From NCBI GenBank assembly GCA_024734495.1, contig JALMQS010000085.1:24940920-25004919 (forward strand): a stretch of 64,000 nt of DNA. Reading direction: 5' to 3'. Origin of the DNA: Forficula auricularia (Eukaryota > Arthropoda > Insecta > Dermaptera > Forficulidae). Every line of letters begins with the position of its first letter. The stretch's first letter is position 1. Of this stretch, positions 11,519 through 20,160 are shown in pieces. Position numbers and translations under genes: made by a program. The notes below the pieces were generated by a model that had not been told where the DNA came from, searched no databases, and worked only from the letters and a program-made list of their open reading frames with translations.

Positions 11519-13632
11519 AATGATTTAGTGAGGTCTTCGGACTGGTGCGCGATAGCGTTATTCATAATGCTGCCGATGCTACTAGAAAGATGACCAAACT
11601 TGATCATTTAGAGGAAGTAAAAGTAGTGTAGCAGCAAAGTTTGAGCCAAAAGACCTCAATTTCATGCAAAAAGAGACTGTGTTAACGTCGCAAAAGACAT
11701 GATTTGCGAGGCTGAATCCGATCCCACATTCATCAAAAGGATCATTACCGGAGACGAGACGTGAGTTTATGAGTACGACACGCAATCCAGACATCAGGCA
11801 AGTGAATGGCGTTCACCAAATGAGCCGAGACCAAAAAAATCTCGCCGTTTTCAGTCAAAAAAGAATGCAATGCTCACGCTTTTCATGGATTACAACGGTG
11901 TAGTGCATCATGAATTTTTGCCAGTAGACCAGACAGTAAACAAAGAGTATTATTTGGGCGTTATGAGACGTTTGCGTGAAGCAATTCGCCGAAAGAGACC
12001 AGAATTGTGGACAGAAAACTCGTGGATTTTGCTCCATGATAACGTACCGCCGCACAGTGCCATCATTATTCGAAATTTTTTGACGAAAAATGCAACAAAT
12101 ACCATCCAACAGCCACCGAATTCACCTGATTTGGCTCCCTGTGACTTCTTTCTGTTCAATCGAGTTAAAAAACCATTACGGGGAAAGCGTTTCAGCAGTC
12201 GAGAAGAAGTAATGAAAAAATCGCAGAAAGCACTGATGGACATTCCGAAAACCGAATATAAAAAATGTTTCGAGGATTAGATCAAGCGCTGGCATAAGAG
12301 TGTTGCAGTCGATGGGGATTACTTTGAAGGGGATAACATAGATTTAGATGAATAAACTTGTATTTTTAATTTTCTGAATAAATTCCGGGAACTTTTTGAT
12401 CAAGGGAGTATATATTTAAATTTTTATTTAAACATATATATATTTCATGATCAAATGTTAAAAGAAAGTAAATTTTAAATTCAAAGTATAATAGCCATTG
12501 AGTCTGTAGTTAAAGGATTGAAACTGTCAGTATCTGTTAAGATTTCCTTAATAATTTTCTCTGAGATAGAATCATCATAGTGCTAGACCATAATAGTATT
12601 AAATTCACTCCAAAAATTTGTTTTGTTCATTGTGCTTAAAAATGTCTGAAACATTGAGAAAAATAATGAAAAGCAGACCATAAATTATTTAAATTTTATT
12701 CAAATTCCGACGTCTCAGAGACTTTTTCTCTCCTTCAGGGTATTGAATAGTTATTGATGGGTGAGTACAGCTCGGTTCCCATTTCTCTCTCCTTTCAGTG
12801 TACTTATGATATAATGTTGAAAAATACTGTAATATTGTTGCTATCAATGAAAGGAGAGACAAATGGGAACCGAGTTATACTCACCCATCAATAACTTCAA
12901 TACCCTGAAGAAGGAGAGAAAAAAGTCTTCAAAACGTCGGGATTTGAATAAAATTTAAATAATTTATGGACTGCTTTTCGTTATAACCTACTTATTTTGC
13001 TTACCAGTCGGTCTTTGTAAGAAAATAAATCAAATTAAATTGAGAAAAATCATTTTCAGCCATGATTTGTTTTCTGCGTGACTAGATTCCAATACTCACG
13101 ATAATTCATGAACGAAAAGTCGTAAAAAGTTCAATTTTGTGTCAAAATTTATATATTTTTAATCTGAAAAACTGATTAGATTTTGGGATCTCTCGTTTTA
13201 GAAGTTCGGCTTCAAAAATGCAGAAAATATCATTTTCTCATTGATTTTATTATTATTTATTTAAGGCAATGTCATAATAAAAAATCATAATGAGTCTTTA
13301 AAAAGTATTCATATTTTCATTCAATTAAATATTCAGTTTTGGGAGAAACAAATATTTTGAAAAAATTGACAATGCTAGAAATTGTCTTGCCTAAACTACC
13401 TTAGTTAAGAAAAATTAAAAGATATTTTATAAAAATTAATTATAATAATAAAGAAAATTAAAGATGCTTTAATACTATAAAGAATCAAAAATTTATTTAA
13501 AAAAATAATACCTTCAGAATTGACGATTTCTTTAAGAATATTTAAAGCTTTATGTGATTGTATTTTTGTATGGGACATCATTGTTTGTAAAAATAGTTTA
13601 TGTATATCAGAGTAAGTCGTAAAAGGTGACAT
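6058..13632 (-). CDS. NSMCE1: NSMCE1 (Nse1), SMC5/6 complex RING-like subunit, five exons
   Basis: Nse1 is the RING-like partner of the SMC5/6 DNA-repair complex in the nucleus. Coding exons (minus strand) are 13632-13512, 10371-10215, 7659-7455, 7385-7272 and 6201-6058. Each intron is GT..AG (acceptors such as TTTATTTTACAG and ATTGGCAG) and phases chain 1, 2, 0, 0. The sum is 741 bp, 246 aa plus stop; human Nse1 is 266 aa. Family landmarks in order: IHKLFLQTMMSH (start), LVLICTVGNLIT, EIDLFRKIVHELI, AENVIHKFVKDGWFL then TEKEDGFLTFSVKAIAEF, the CGLC pair, and CNCFFHINC..CPKC of the RING-like end. One cysteine of the expected second pair seems to be Phe. The ATG at 13632 follows an AT-rich leader. 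Introns hold hAT, SINE, Tc1, R2-like and mariner insertions, yet the frame is intact, so the gene is probably functional. Family assignment is by recalled similarity, supported by perfect phase agreement. Confidence 0.9.
6411..7165 (+). mobile_element. TTAA-flanked element, decayed copy 1
   Basis: It starts at a TTAA with GTTAGTTGTTTCGCGGCAAT and follows 17425-18000 almost base for base. A SINE (6897-7079) interrupts it, and the right terminus is lost after about 7162. The small ORF seen intact in the other copy has an early TAA here (ATAAAATAA). It lies in NSMCE1 intron 4. Confidence 0.75.
6897..7079 (-). mobile_element. tRNA-derived SINE with target duplication and known empty site
   Basis: The minus-strand order is a tRNA-like head with B box GGTTCGAATCC, a body with TAAAATCTGA and ATGGCTAGAAAGGCCGAAA, then poly-A. 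Target copies AAGAAGTTTCTT (6885-6896) and GAAGAGTTTCTT (7080-7091) flank it. The related element at 17425 has the unoccupied site (TAAGAAGAGTTTCTT near 17911), which fixes the insertion limits. A sister copy lies at 53329-53516. LINE-driven retroposition is inferred. Confidence 0.85.
7838..7994. mobile_element. hAT-type MITE (CGAGGGGTGAACC family), copy 2
   Basis: Ends CGAGGGGTGAACCGCG and CGCGGTTCATCCCTCG. The interior matches copy 1 in inverted order. No clear 8-bp duplication remains. It lies in NSMCE1 intron 2. Confidence 0.75.
8061..8518 (+). mobile_element. Tc1-like element with transposase remnant
   Basis: Termini CAGTGGGTGGCCAAATTATT and its complement are flanked by TA (8059-8060, 8519-8520), as expected for Tc1/mariner. 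Inside, the plus strand keeps FNPIENVWEALKKKFAKIK, the third-acid end of a DD34E catalytic core. The rest of the transposase is deleted, leaving 458 bp. It lies in NSMCE1 intron 2. Confidence 0.85.
8590..8725 (-). mobile_element. Fragment of the GTTTCAC-type hammerhead retroelement tail
   Basis: AATTTGGTGTTGGTACTTGG then TGAAAC and, further on, GGTAGGTTTCACATT match the ends of the elements at 35993, 46140, 54000 and 59560. No hammerhead core survives here. Confidence 0.45.
8846..9560 (+). pseudogene. R2-like non-LTR retrotransposon 3' end
   Basis: The frame from 8867 encodes AHVIQCCDRTADGRIKRHD, the Cys/His-type motif upstream of the restriction-like endonuclease in R2-clade elements. After a frameshift near 8980, the other frame carries KPDIVAKDESGVVWVF, part of the endonuclease. 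The first frame resumes at LDVQIVSALAGLGVVHGNKI and ends ..NFYTFGRRTFRAGGV at 9373. A 3' UTR follows to about 9560. G+C is clearly higher than in the surroundings. Reverse transcriptase is absent, so the copy is 5'-truncated and frameshifted. R2 itself normally sits in 28S rDNA; this copy is in NSMCE1 intron 2, so a relative with different targeting is possible. Confidence 0.8.
9561..10214. other. Rest of NSMCE1 intron 2; one unassigned open frame
   Basis: A plus-strand frame at 9754-9996 (MFSALTIIKSKYPSYLRND..) runs 81 codons with rather protein-like codon use, but has no recognisable domain or splice context. It may be a fragment of an old element. Otherwise AT-rich. Confidence 0.25.
10640..10800 (-). 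mobile_element. Decayed fragment of hammerhead family C
   Basis: AGAGTAGCAGAATTTTTATAAATTAAAGGAGACAATA-like sequence and ATTCCAGCAGAAGACA match 18186-18478 and 32430-32625, but the central ribozyme core is deleted. Confidence 0.55.
11152..12355 (+). pseudogene. mariner transposase, inactivated
   Basis: From the ATG at 11152 the frame gives the helix-turn-helix N-terminus (..YQRHERFKSGHESIEDDERS). A frameshift near 11360 moves to NIDKVKEMLVNNRKLTIREI. After the rRNA insert it continues KFEPKDLNFMQKE, a further shift, then ITGDET with TGA in place of the following Trp. The second and third catalytic residues are in HDNVPPH and PDLAPCDFFLF, with exactly 34 residues between them (DD34D). A TAG at 12278 truncates the last 25 codons (..YFEGDNIDLDE). 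Two frame changes, two stops and an insert mean no activity. Confidence 0.92.
11481..11624 (+). rRNA. 18S rRNA 3'-domain fragment inside the mariner gene
   Basis: The block runs from CCTTTGTACACACCGCCCGT through ACTACCGATTGAATGATTTA, a variable loop with GCCGATGCTAC, AGAAAGATGACC and GATCATTTAGAGGAAGTAAA, ending just before the expected CGTAACAAGG. This is the last part of eukaryotic 18S rRNA including the V9 loop. It lies in the sense direction and splits the mariner codons for ..DLGF and ..AAKFEPKD. It is a fragment, not a working rRNA gene. Confidence 0.93.
12665..13038 (+). mobile_element. Hammerhead fold-back retroelement, family B, full copy
   Basis: Two inverted arms (12665-12790; 12845-12975) are followed by a unique tail to 13038. 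Both sides carry the 12-bp direct repeat ATTGAGAAAAAT (12653-12664, 13039-13050), which marks a target duplication. The right arm has box CTGAAGA (12905-12911) but AAAA instead of GAAA; the left arm core has also decayed. The partial copy at 27171-27360 keeps an intact core. The layout matches the elements at 18186, 35993 and 42013. Confidence 0.75.
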
Positions 13633-14162
13633 ATTTAAAAGTAAAAATAATTTTCAATTAGTATTAAAAAAAATTAAAACATTCAAATTAAAAGCAATTG
13701 ACAATTGCATTGGATGACATTTCAATAAAGCGGGAAATCAGAGAATAAAAGAACGGAAAGTTAGTTAGGGGATTTGGGATTTTTCTTTTAGGGGAATTTC
13801 TTTTTGTTGCAAAATTTAAATTATTTTTTTTAAATTACTGGGTACATGTGAAAAATAATAATCATATAAAATATAATCTTATAAGTTGTAATATATGAAT
13901 AGTGAATACTATTATTGTATTTAATGATTTATTAAAAAAAGTTTTAAAATATTAGGATGTTGATATTTTTTTTAAAGAGACCGAATGCAAGAAGGGACAG
14001 GAAACTGTACAAGGGAGAGAAATCTAAATCCATCCTCAAAATAAAAATATTTAATTTAATTTTTTAAAACAAGCGAGGCTTTGTATTTTACAAATTATAA
14101 AATAATTTCAAATAAATGTTCATTATAAGTTTTGATTTTAGCGCAAGTTATTCTATTCTGAT
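13633..14162. other. Upstream flank of NSMCE1
   Basis: AT-rich. The start codon at 13632 is preceded by about 60 bases of poly-T-rich leader, then TTATTCTCTGATTTCCCGC around 13730-13750. No TATA box or initiator could be fixed with confidence. Confidence 0.3.
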
Positions 14163-14605
14163 AATGCGCGGATCCAGGTCGGGGGCGACCGCCCCCCCCC
14201 CCCCCAATAGCATTGGTGATCAACTTTTTTTATATGTTTATTTAAAAATATTTTTTTTATAACATTAAATTTTAAAATCGAAAATAAAGTTCTATGGGGG
14301 ACGTCTATGACCCCCCCCCCCGCTTGGACAATTTCGAGATAAAAAGTAGATCTTATATACATCGGCCCTCCTGAACTGAACTAGTTCCATATAATGAACG
14401 AACTATAAAAGAACAAGAACTATTCCCTAAAAAGAACGATTTTTCCCATCTCTATTAAAAATGTTGAAAAGGGAAATGAATTTAAAAATATAATGCTCTT
14501 TTTATTTAGTTTGAGATAGGATCCATTTTTCATTAAGGGGGGGGGAGTAAAACTCAGTGGTTTCCGACCGCCCCCCCCCAAATCAGAGGTCTGGATCCGC
14601 GCCTG
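14163..14605. mobile_element. hAT-type MITE (GCGGATCCAGG family), copy 1
   Basis: Ends AATGCGCGGATCCAGG and TCTGGATCCGCGCCTG sit between exact 8-bp duplications ATTCTGAT (14155-14162, 14606-14613). The body has several C-runs and shares AAAATAAAGTTCTATG, GCTTGGACAATT and GAGATAAAAAGTAGATCTTA with 49456-49802. No transposase. Confidence 0.85.
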
Positions 14606-14613
14606 ATTCTGAT

Positions 14614-15588
14614 GTCGCGTTTAATAATTGAGTACCTGGCCACCGAACGATGCTCGTTAACTTTTTGCTTCAGTTAAAAGCTATATATTAATATTATTTT
14701 TAATTCCTCGCCGGCACCCTCCCCCGAAACCCCGCACCTCACCCTCACCACCGCACCCCCAGATCCACCCCCAATGTCACACCTACCCTCGCATACATTT
14801 TTTGCATTTCTAGCCTTCTAGTGGCCCATGGATTATGTTGTGTATATAGGTCTATTAATAAATACCGTATAATTATTTTTTTAATTAAATAACAATTCAT
14901 CGAGTTGATTGGATTTCAAACTTGATTTATAATCAATTAAATAAATTATCTAATATCTTATTTATAAATATTATTAAACCAATATTATTTTACATGAATT
15001 TATGCATACCTACATTGTTTTTGAGCTTCGATTCCGGAGATTACTTCTCCACCATCGACTGTCCTTGATAATCTTTTAGTCCTTGTTTTTAATAAGAGGA
15101 AAAAACCTCTTTTCCGATAATTATTTCAATTCCATCATTTAATTCCATCTCCAAACCTCAATCAATTAAATTGACTAACTTTTAATATATATTTATATTT
15201 ATAATAATATTTTTTGGGAATTAAAATTAAAAAATCAATTATTTATTAAAAGGAAATTGAATAAAAATGTAATTATAAAATTTTATTGAATAAGCCACAT
15301 GTGAATAATTATTTCAATTAACAAAAAACCCATCAAAAACAACTTAGCCGAAGATGAGACTGTGAGAGATCGAATTGCCAACAGAAATAGCCCCTAACCC
15401 GTGAATTTCATCCAAAATCGGTAGAGACGTTTTCGAGAAACCGATTCAATATATAAATATATATATATATATATAAATTTACTACAATGCCCATCTGTCT
15501 GATTCTTTGGGGAATCGAAACAGATGAATTTTGTTCAGATATTCAATAATAAATTTTATTTAGAATGTTTATATGTTAACTAGATGAA
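14614..15588 (+). repeat. Dispersed repeat (14990-15430) in an otherwise empty stretch
   Basis: TTTGAGCTTCGATTCCGGAG, CTCCACCATCGACTGTCCTT and the following AAGAGGAAAAAACC recur at 26520-26800 (twice). The downstream part (AAGATGAGACTGTGAGAGAT, GTGAATTTCATCC) recurs at 30885 and inverted at 47520-47600. No coding frame was recognised; the family is unnamed here. Confidence 0.55.
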
Positions 15589-15828
15589 CGCGAAAGTTAA
15601 AACTTTTATCCGGTCACTGCCCTATTTTGGTGCAATTGGGACCAGACTCGTTTTGATACTGAATCAAGAGTTGAAAAAAGATACAGGACCCAGCCGGGTA
15701 TGATCCGACATCTTCTGCGTTAAGCTCGCAGATGCCTTTTCCATTTAAGCGATAGATCCCCTGACCTGAGTCTAGTCCCATTTGCACCAAAATAGGGCAG
15801 TGACCGGATAAAAGTGTTAACTTTCGCG
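15589..15828. repeat. Inverted repeat enclosing a tRNA-like sequence
   Basis: Arms of about 60 bp (CGCGAAAGTTAAAACTTTTA.. and its near complement ending CTTTCGCG at 15828) share TCACTGCCCTATTTTG. They flank a 77-bp tRNA-like centre. Confidence 0.75.
15687..15763 (-). pseudogene. tRNA-like sequence (Lys-type anticodon stem-loop)
   Basis: On the minus strand, a CTGCG/CGCAG anticodon stem closes the 7-base loop AGCTTAA (CTT at the anticodon position), and GTCGG/CCGGC with a 7-base loop resembles a T arm. The D arm and acceptor stem are poor and U33 is G, so this is not a functional tRNA. Confidence 0.5.
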
Positions 15829-15924
15829 TATATATATATAATATATATACAAGAATTGCTCGTTGAATATAAAAAGATTTGGAAAATATTAACTTAAAGA
15901 TAATTATTATATAGAGAAGCTTAC

Positions 15925-15987
15925 CAAGATGCTGGAAATCTCAGCTGAGCAGGAGCAGAGTGGTTCACAATGCATCTCCGGAATTGC
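15925..15987 (-). CDS. Candidate internal exon, 63 bp
   Basis: The minus strand shows TTTTATTCTTTAG before 15987 and a GTAAGC donor after 15925. The block is GC-richer than its surroundings. Two frames are open (AIPEMHCEPLCSCSAEISSI.. and QFRRCIVNHSAPAQ..). Joined to the 45-bp candidate exon at 18847-18891, a single frame stays open in both (..TSTPDQ-R-QFRRCIVNH..). An alternative join from the 44.8-kb exon gives a stop here (..NSGDAL then TGA). No family was recognised; a non-coding exon is possible. Confidence 0.35.
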
Positions 15988-16079
15988 CTAAAGAATAAAA
16001 TACATTTTAATAAAAAGCCGTTAGCTAGTCTATCTTATCATCCCCCCAGTGACCACACACAAAATTAATGAGAAAAGTT

Positions 16080-16530
16080 TACTTAAAATCACTGGCGCAA
16101 GAATAGGGTGGCATTTCGGGCAAAATGCCACGGCCGCGAGCACAGTAGGATCCTAACATCATAGGCGTAGCAAGATCATTTTTGCCTTGGGGGCGAACTC
16201 GATCACGAAAAATTCATGATACATGATCCAGGTTGTAGCATGATGAGATGAATATTAATTAAATATAGCACATTTATCTAATTTGGATTGGAAAATGAAA
16301 TACTATAGATATTTAATAATAATGAATTTAAGGTAGTTCTTTCACAAATGCAAAAATTCAAGAAGTCTTCGAACCTTGGAATATAAGTCATTAAGAGCAT
16401 AATAAACACACTGTTAAAATTTGAAGACGATTTACCACACCAAACATGAAATAATTGCAATTAAAAATGAATTTTTTTACATATGGTAAGATTGAGAAAG
16501 TGTGGGAAAATGATGATTATTTTTTCATTG
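16080..16530. other. No gene recognised
   Basis: GC-richer debris at 16085-16210 (ATAGGCGTAGCAAGATC, TTGGGGGCGAACTC) looks like the end of a DNA transposon. The rest is AT-rich. Confidence 0.3.
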
Positions 16531-16539
16531 AAGGACTTT

Positions 16540-17170
16540 CACCATCTTGATGGAAAACTAATTTTTGCTAGAATAATATATTCGGAGTAATTAAAAATAA
16601 ACTGCAACGGATCGTTGCTTAACTTTATCAATGTGCTATCTTATTCTAGGGTAAAGTACTTTAAAATATAATTTTACAAAAAAACTTTATATGAACTTTT
16701 TGGTGGTCCTCACGGTACTTAATTACAATATTAAATTTCATCAAAATTGGTTTAGTAATTTTCAAAATATTTAGAAAAAACTAATTAAGTATTGAAATAA
16801 AGTACTAATGTTTGTGGGCAGATATGTACCAAAAACTAATCAGCGCTTCATTTTGTTAAAATAATGTGTAGGTTTTCAATTTCATTTCAATCGGTTCAAA
16901 GGTGTGGAAAAAATCGTGGACGAAAAAAAACGATAACATCCATCCATCCGCACGCACTTCCTGAAAAAATCGCACTTTTTGGCCTCTGGACGAGACCCCA
17001 TGTAATTTTTAGCAAAACCGTCACGTGCTAAAATTCAATCTAAATGAATACTACAATTTTTGACTTTAATTGAGACCATGGGTTCCGTAGTCTTTACCTG
17101 AGGACCCTTTAAAGTCGCGCTTGCCGCGAGACCGATTACAATACTTTACCCATGCTTCGCATTGGATAAA
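16540..17170 (-). repeat. Dispersed repeat T (full-length copy)
   Basis: Blocks AGACCCCATGTAATTTTTAG, GACCATGGGTTCCGTAGTCT, TTTACCTGAGGACCCTTTAA and ATTGGATAAAGTAAAA recur at 25665-25890 and 56055-56640 (opposite orientation) and 27955-28135 (same orientation). There is no ORF. The outer part also shares TTTCATTTCAATCGGTTCAA with the 56-kb copy. Confidence 0.75.
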
Positions 17171-17424
17171 GTAAAAAAATGAAATTATTTACCTCATAGT
17201 TTTGATAAAAAGTAAAAAAAAACACATTTGGGCGATTATTTTTAGTGGAGGGGATATAAGTTCATATGGCTTGGAAACGATCCATTCTTAAAGAGAAAAT
17301 AGTAATGTAAAAAGTACAGTCACGTTAAAAAAACATAAACTAAAATTTAGCACCGCTCATATTTATAGAGTGGTTACGAGGCTAAAACTTTTTGTGTGGA
17401 TTGTTGCAAAAAAAACCTCCTTAA

Positions 17425-18144
17425 GGTAGTTGTTTCGCGACAATACTAGCAAAAAAGTTAATGCTAGAAAGTATATAGAACAGACAATAAGGATTCATAA
17501 TTCATAAGCCCAAAACTTTTTGCTGTTTATGTACCACTACTAGCCAATCCCGTGCTCGTTTGACAAATCTGGCAACATTGTCCGAGCTTGAATATTTTTA
17601 TCATAGAAATGACAGATAAAATACATTATAAAGGTCGATTTATTAAACAAAAAGTTCTTAATAAACGATTAAAAGCTGTTGCGACAATGGCTGAAGCGAA
17701 AAAACTTCAAAAAAGTACTAAAGTTAATCCACTTTTTAGGTTAAATATATGCGTTGTTGCCAGCTTGTTTTTAGTGTAAATTTTTCATTATACATTTTTC
17801 ATTATTTATTCATTATTATCTCAGAAACTGTGTTGTAACTATGAATTAAAATTTTGTTAAAAAATGTATTAGTTATTGTTTAATGTTGGTTTAGTTTTTT
17901 ATAACAATAGTAAGAAGAGTTTCTTAATTATAATTAAATATGTATGTAAACTTTCCGATATCCCGTATAGTGAAATGTATAAGAGTCTGAAAAACTCTAT
18001 CTTTGGAATTTAATATCTCCGGAACTATATTGTTCATAAATTTCGTTTTGCCACCAATCGATGCAGAAGTATTTAAATAATAATCTATCTCTATAAATTT
18101 CAAAAAAATCCTAAGAAAACCCATATGATTGTGAAACAACTACC
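17425..18144 (+). mobile_element. TTAA-flanked DNA transposon, complete non-autonomous copy
   Basis: TIRs GGTAGTTGTTTC..GAAACAACTACC sit exactly between TTAA tetranucleotides (17421-17424, 18145-18148). TTAA duplications are typical of piggyBac and Kolobok. The terminus here starts GG and not CC, so piggyBac is less likely. A second, broken copy is at 6411. It holds a 56-codon ORF. Confidence 0.75.
17609..17779 (+). CDS. Small basic ORF of the TTAA element
   Basis: ATG to TAA encodes 56 aa beginning MTDKIHYKGRFIKQKVLNKR and ending in a hydrophobic stretch (LNICVVASLFLV). The basic GRF..KR..AEAKK part resembles leader segments of some eukaryotic cut-and-paste element proteins, but no domain can be named. 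It may be the first exon of a longer lost protein. The copy at 6595 has a stop after RFIK. Confidence 0.35.
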   Translation: MTDKIHYKGRFIKQKVLNKRLKAVATMAEAKKLQKSTKVNPLFRLNICVVASLFLV

Positions 18145-18185
18145 TTAATTTAACGAAAATCTTAATATAGAGCAAAATATTTTAT

Positions 18186-18478
18186 ATTGAAGGAGACAAT
18201 ATAAGAGTGTGTCTTCTGCTGGAATTATAAATTTTATTTATTTATAACGAGACTGTAGTTTCGAGGGCTTTGCCCTCTTCATCAGTCTATTACAATGGAT
18301 TCACAGGAATTAATTTATGAATATTCATAATAGATTGATGAAGAAGGCAAAGCCCTCGAAACTATAGTCTCGTTATAAATAAATAAAATTTATAATTCCA
18401 GCGAAGACACACTCTTTTATTGTCTCCTTCAATATATAAAAATTCTGCTACTCTCGGCAAAAACTTTCAATTTAATAT
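18186..18478 (-). mobile_element. Hammerhead fold-back retroelement, family C, full copy
   Basis: Inverted arms (18186-18300 and 18320-18440) each hold a hammerhead core, followed by the unique tail AATTCTGCTACTCTCGGC..TTTCAAT. A perfect 13-bp direct repeat CAAAATATTTTAT flanks it (18173-18185, 18479-18491). Fragments of the family occur at 10640, 32430, 39125, 55510 and 63180. No protein; reverse-transcribed insertion is inferred from the duplication and tail. Confidence 0.8.
18238..18296 (-). ncRNA. Hammerhead ribozyme motif, family C, best core
   Basis: The minus strand reads CTGATGA (18285-18279), spare A, GAGGGC-AAA-GCCCTC (perfect 6-bp helix II), GAAA, then C-TACA-G closing a tiny helix III, and GTC as the cleavage triplet (18253-18251). 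Helix I pairs GA with TC, then TAAT with the GTTA side of CGTTAT past a bulge. The inverted arm carries a + strand copy at 18325-18375 with TTGATGA (C3 changed). Confidence 0.7.
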
Positions 18479-18500
18479 CAAAATATTTTATTTATACTAG

Positions 18501-18646
18501 GTTTTTTATGATAATGATGAGAGAAGGAGTTACAATAAAAAGGTGCAACCCCTAAAGGCCTGGGTTGGCCCCTCCATCGTGAAAGAAGAAGAAAGATTTT
18601 TATGGGTTGGGCGGGGGTCGAAGATATCGTGCGGGTAATGAAAATG
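18501..18646 (-). mobile_element. LINE 3' end (same family as 4744-5785), 5'-truncated
   Basis: The complement contains CACGATGGAGGGGCCAACCC, CCTTTAGGGGTTGCACC and GAGTTAC/TCTCATCATTATCAT, the 3' UTR of the second LINE copy, plus the last codons (..PPPNP). It is a short dead-on-arrival insertion. Confidence 0.8.
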
Positions 18647-18846
18647 TGGAGACAAATGATTTAAATATGGATAGTTAATTTAAATAAATGAAAAATGTTA
18701 TAAATGAATATTCTATTTATTTATTTATTTTTAAGAATTAAACTGATTAAGTAAGATAAACGTAGAGATTGTTTAATTGATCGTTTCTTTAGTCTAATGA
18801 GATAGATGAATATTAATTATACATATAGTAATTAACATTTCTTTAC

Positions 18847-18891
18847 CTTTGATCAGGCGTAGATGTGCCCTGGAGTGTCTCTGGACGACAA
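18847..18891 (-). CDS. Candidate internal exon, 45 bp
   Basis: On the minus strand, TTTCCAG precedes 18891 and GTAAAG follows 18847. The 45-bp block is about 55 % G+C in AT-rich DNA. Frames CRPETLQGTSTPDQ and VVQRHSRAHLRLIK are open; the third has TGA. It is phase-compatible with the 15925 exon. Product unknown; the exon call rests on splice sites and composition only. Confidence 0.35.
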
Positions 18892-19269
18892 CTGGAAATA
18901 AAAAGAAAGAGCGCTGTTAGTGCGATAAGCTCGAGCCGGGCGAAATTCCTAAGAAATTTGATTAAGCTATTTCGACGGAATTCACGCATACGAATTAGTA
19001 TTTAACTAAATTAATAAAATAATAATACAAATTATGTTTCTTTAATTACTATATAAAATAATATTATGTATATTAAAATTTTTGTTTTCTAAATCATTAT
19101 AATATCAGAGAATAAATGAAAACTTGAAGTAAGAATAAAATTTATTTTTTCGCTTGGTTTGAAACATTTCGAATGTTCAAATTTCATTCTCGTACCGGAA
19201 TTAAAAATCACGAAGAGCTTGCCCCAAAAAAAAAAAAATATTTCTTGCAATAAATTTTTATTTTACCAT
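18892..19269. other. No gene recognised
   Basis: AT-rich intron-like sequence with a small GC-richer patch at 18905-18990. Confidence 0.3.
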
Positions 19270-19500
19270 ACAGGTCTACAAAAAAGCTCTAATAAGTGAA
19301 CAACGAAAAAATTATATTTTTCGAGATAATAACTGTTTTGTCAAAATGTCTGTTAGTACGTGCGTTAGCAAATTTTGTGGACGAGATAACTCAAAAACTA
19401 GTGTGAATATCAAAACCAAAATTCACACGTAGTTTTGGTGCATTGAGATTAAGAGCTGATTAGATTTTGGTGCATATCGACCCAAAATTAAGGGGGAGAG
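19270..19500 (+). repeat. Dispersed repeat U, copy 1
   Basis: Blocks ATTTTTCGAGATAATAACTG, TTTTGTCAAAATGTCT, TTTGGTGCATTGAGATTAAG and AGCTGATTAGATTTTGGT recur at 34975-35290 (+) and 40320-40560 (-). Confidence 0.7.
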
Positions 19501-19614
19501 GTGAGTTAAAATTTAAAATTATAATATTTTCAAACTAATAAAAACAAGAAAAATGAAATATACTATAAAATGAACCTATAATAACGAAGATATTTTTTTT
19601 CTGGCGCCAAAATT

Positions 19615-19850
19615 AGGAGGAGGGGGGGGGTAAAAAAATTTAGGTAATTTGAGCAAACTCAATCAAATTTGTATACATAATCAGTGGGCCCCCAGAACAC
19701 TAAAAATGCAAAAACAAACCGTCCTAAAATGGGGGGGGCAGGGGTCAAAAAATGAAAATTTAGGCCCTTGGACTAAACTCAACCAGAAGTGTATGGCAAA
19801 GTCAAGTGGATGGCCACATCAGAACGTGTCAATTTATTTAAAAAAATAAA
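19615..19850 (+). repeat. Degenerate tandem repeat (about 115 bp unit), two units
   Basis: Units share GGGGTCAAAAAATGAAAAT, GGCCCTTGGACTAAACTCAA and TAAAAATGCAAAAAC. Three further units are at 35375-35725. It follows repeat U at both loci, so the two form one larger element. Confidence 0.65.
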
Positions 19851-19899
19851 ACGAATTTAGCAAGTGAGTTGTTTCCAATAATTTTATTAATTTTTAAAG

Positions 19900-20160
19900 A
19901 GTTAGGTGTTAGGTGTCGGTTCATGGTGAAACATTTTTTATTAATCAATTTTGTTTAATGGACAAATTAAATTTAAAATATTAAAATCAAAACTAGAAAT
20001 CTCTAAGAATATTTAGAAATATTCGTGTACATGTGATATTAAATATTAAATTCGCATGGATGTGGATTTGGTTCCAATAAACAAATTTTAATCCTCGTTG
20101 AACGTTTCCTTGTTTAATTAAAACTTCTTCAGCAACTTATATTTTTAATTTTGGTTGCGG
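19900..20160 (-). mobile_element. Hammerhead-bearing repeat, GTTTCAC-tail group
   Basis: GGTGTCGGTTCATGGTGAAA (19912-19931) is the shared tail of the 8590, 35993, 46140 and 54000 elements. A minus-strand hammerhead core lies at 20096-20137. Confidence 0.55.
20096..20137 (-). ncRNA. Hammerhead-like ribozyme motif
   Basis: On the minus strand, GTTG then CTGAAGA (20132-20126), spare A, GTTT/AAAC helix II with three extra bases before GAAA (20108-20105), CGTT, then CAAC, which pairs perfectly with GTTG (helix I). The AAG insert in helix II weakens the case for activity. Confidence 0.5.

Larger units (their letters stand above)
10941..12408 (+). mobile_element. mariner element
   Basis: TIRs CTACCTTGATCAAAAAGTTC and CTCCCTTGATCAAAAAGTTC (right end, complement) are bounded by TA at 10939-10940 and 12409-12410. 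The 1468-bp length exceeds the usual 1.3 kb because of an 18S rRNA insert (11481-11624). It lies in NSMCE1 intron 1. Confidence 0.92.

Noticed and set aside
11481..11624. Working rDNA unit or R2 target
   Set aside because: Only 144 bp of 18S is present, bounded on both sides by transposase codons; R2 targets 28S, not 18S.
15925..15987. NSMCE1 5' UTR exon
   Set aside because: The NSMCE1 start codon at 13632 has no acceptor just upstream, so nothing links this block to that gene.
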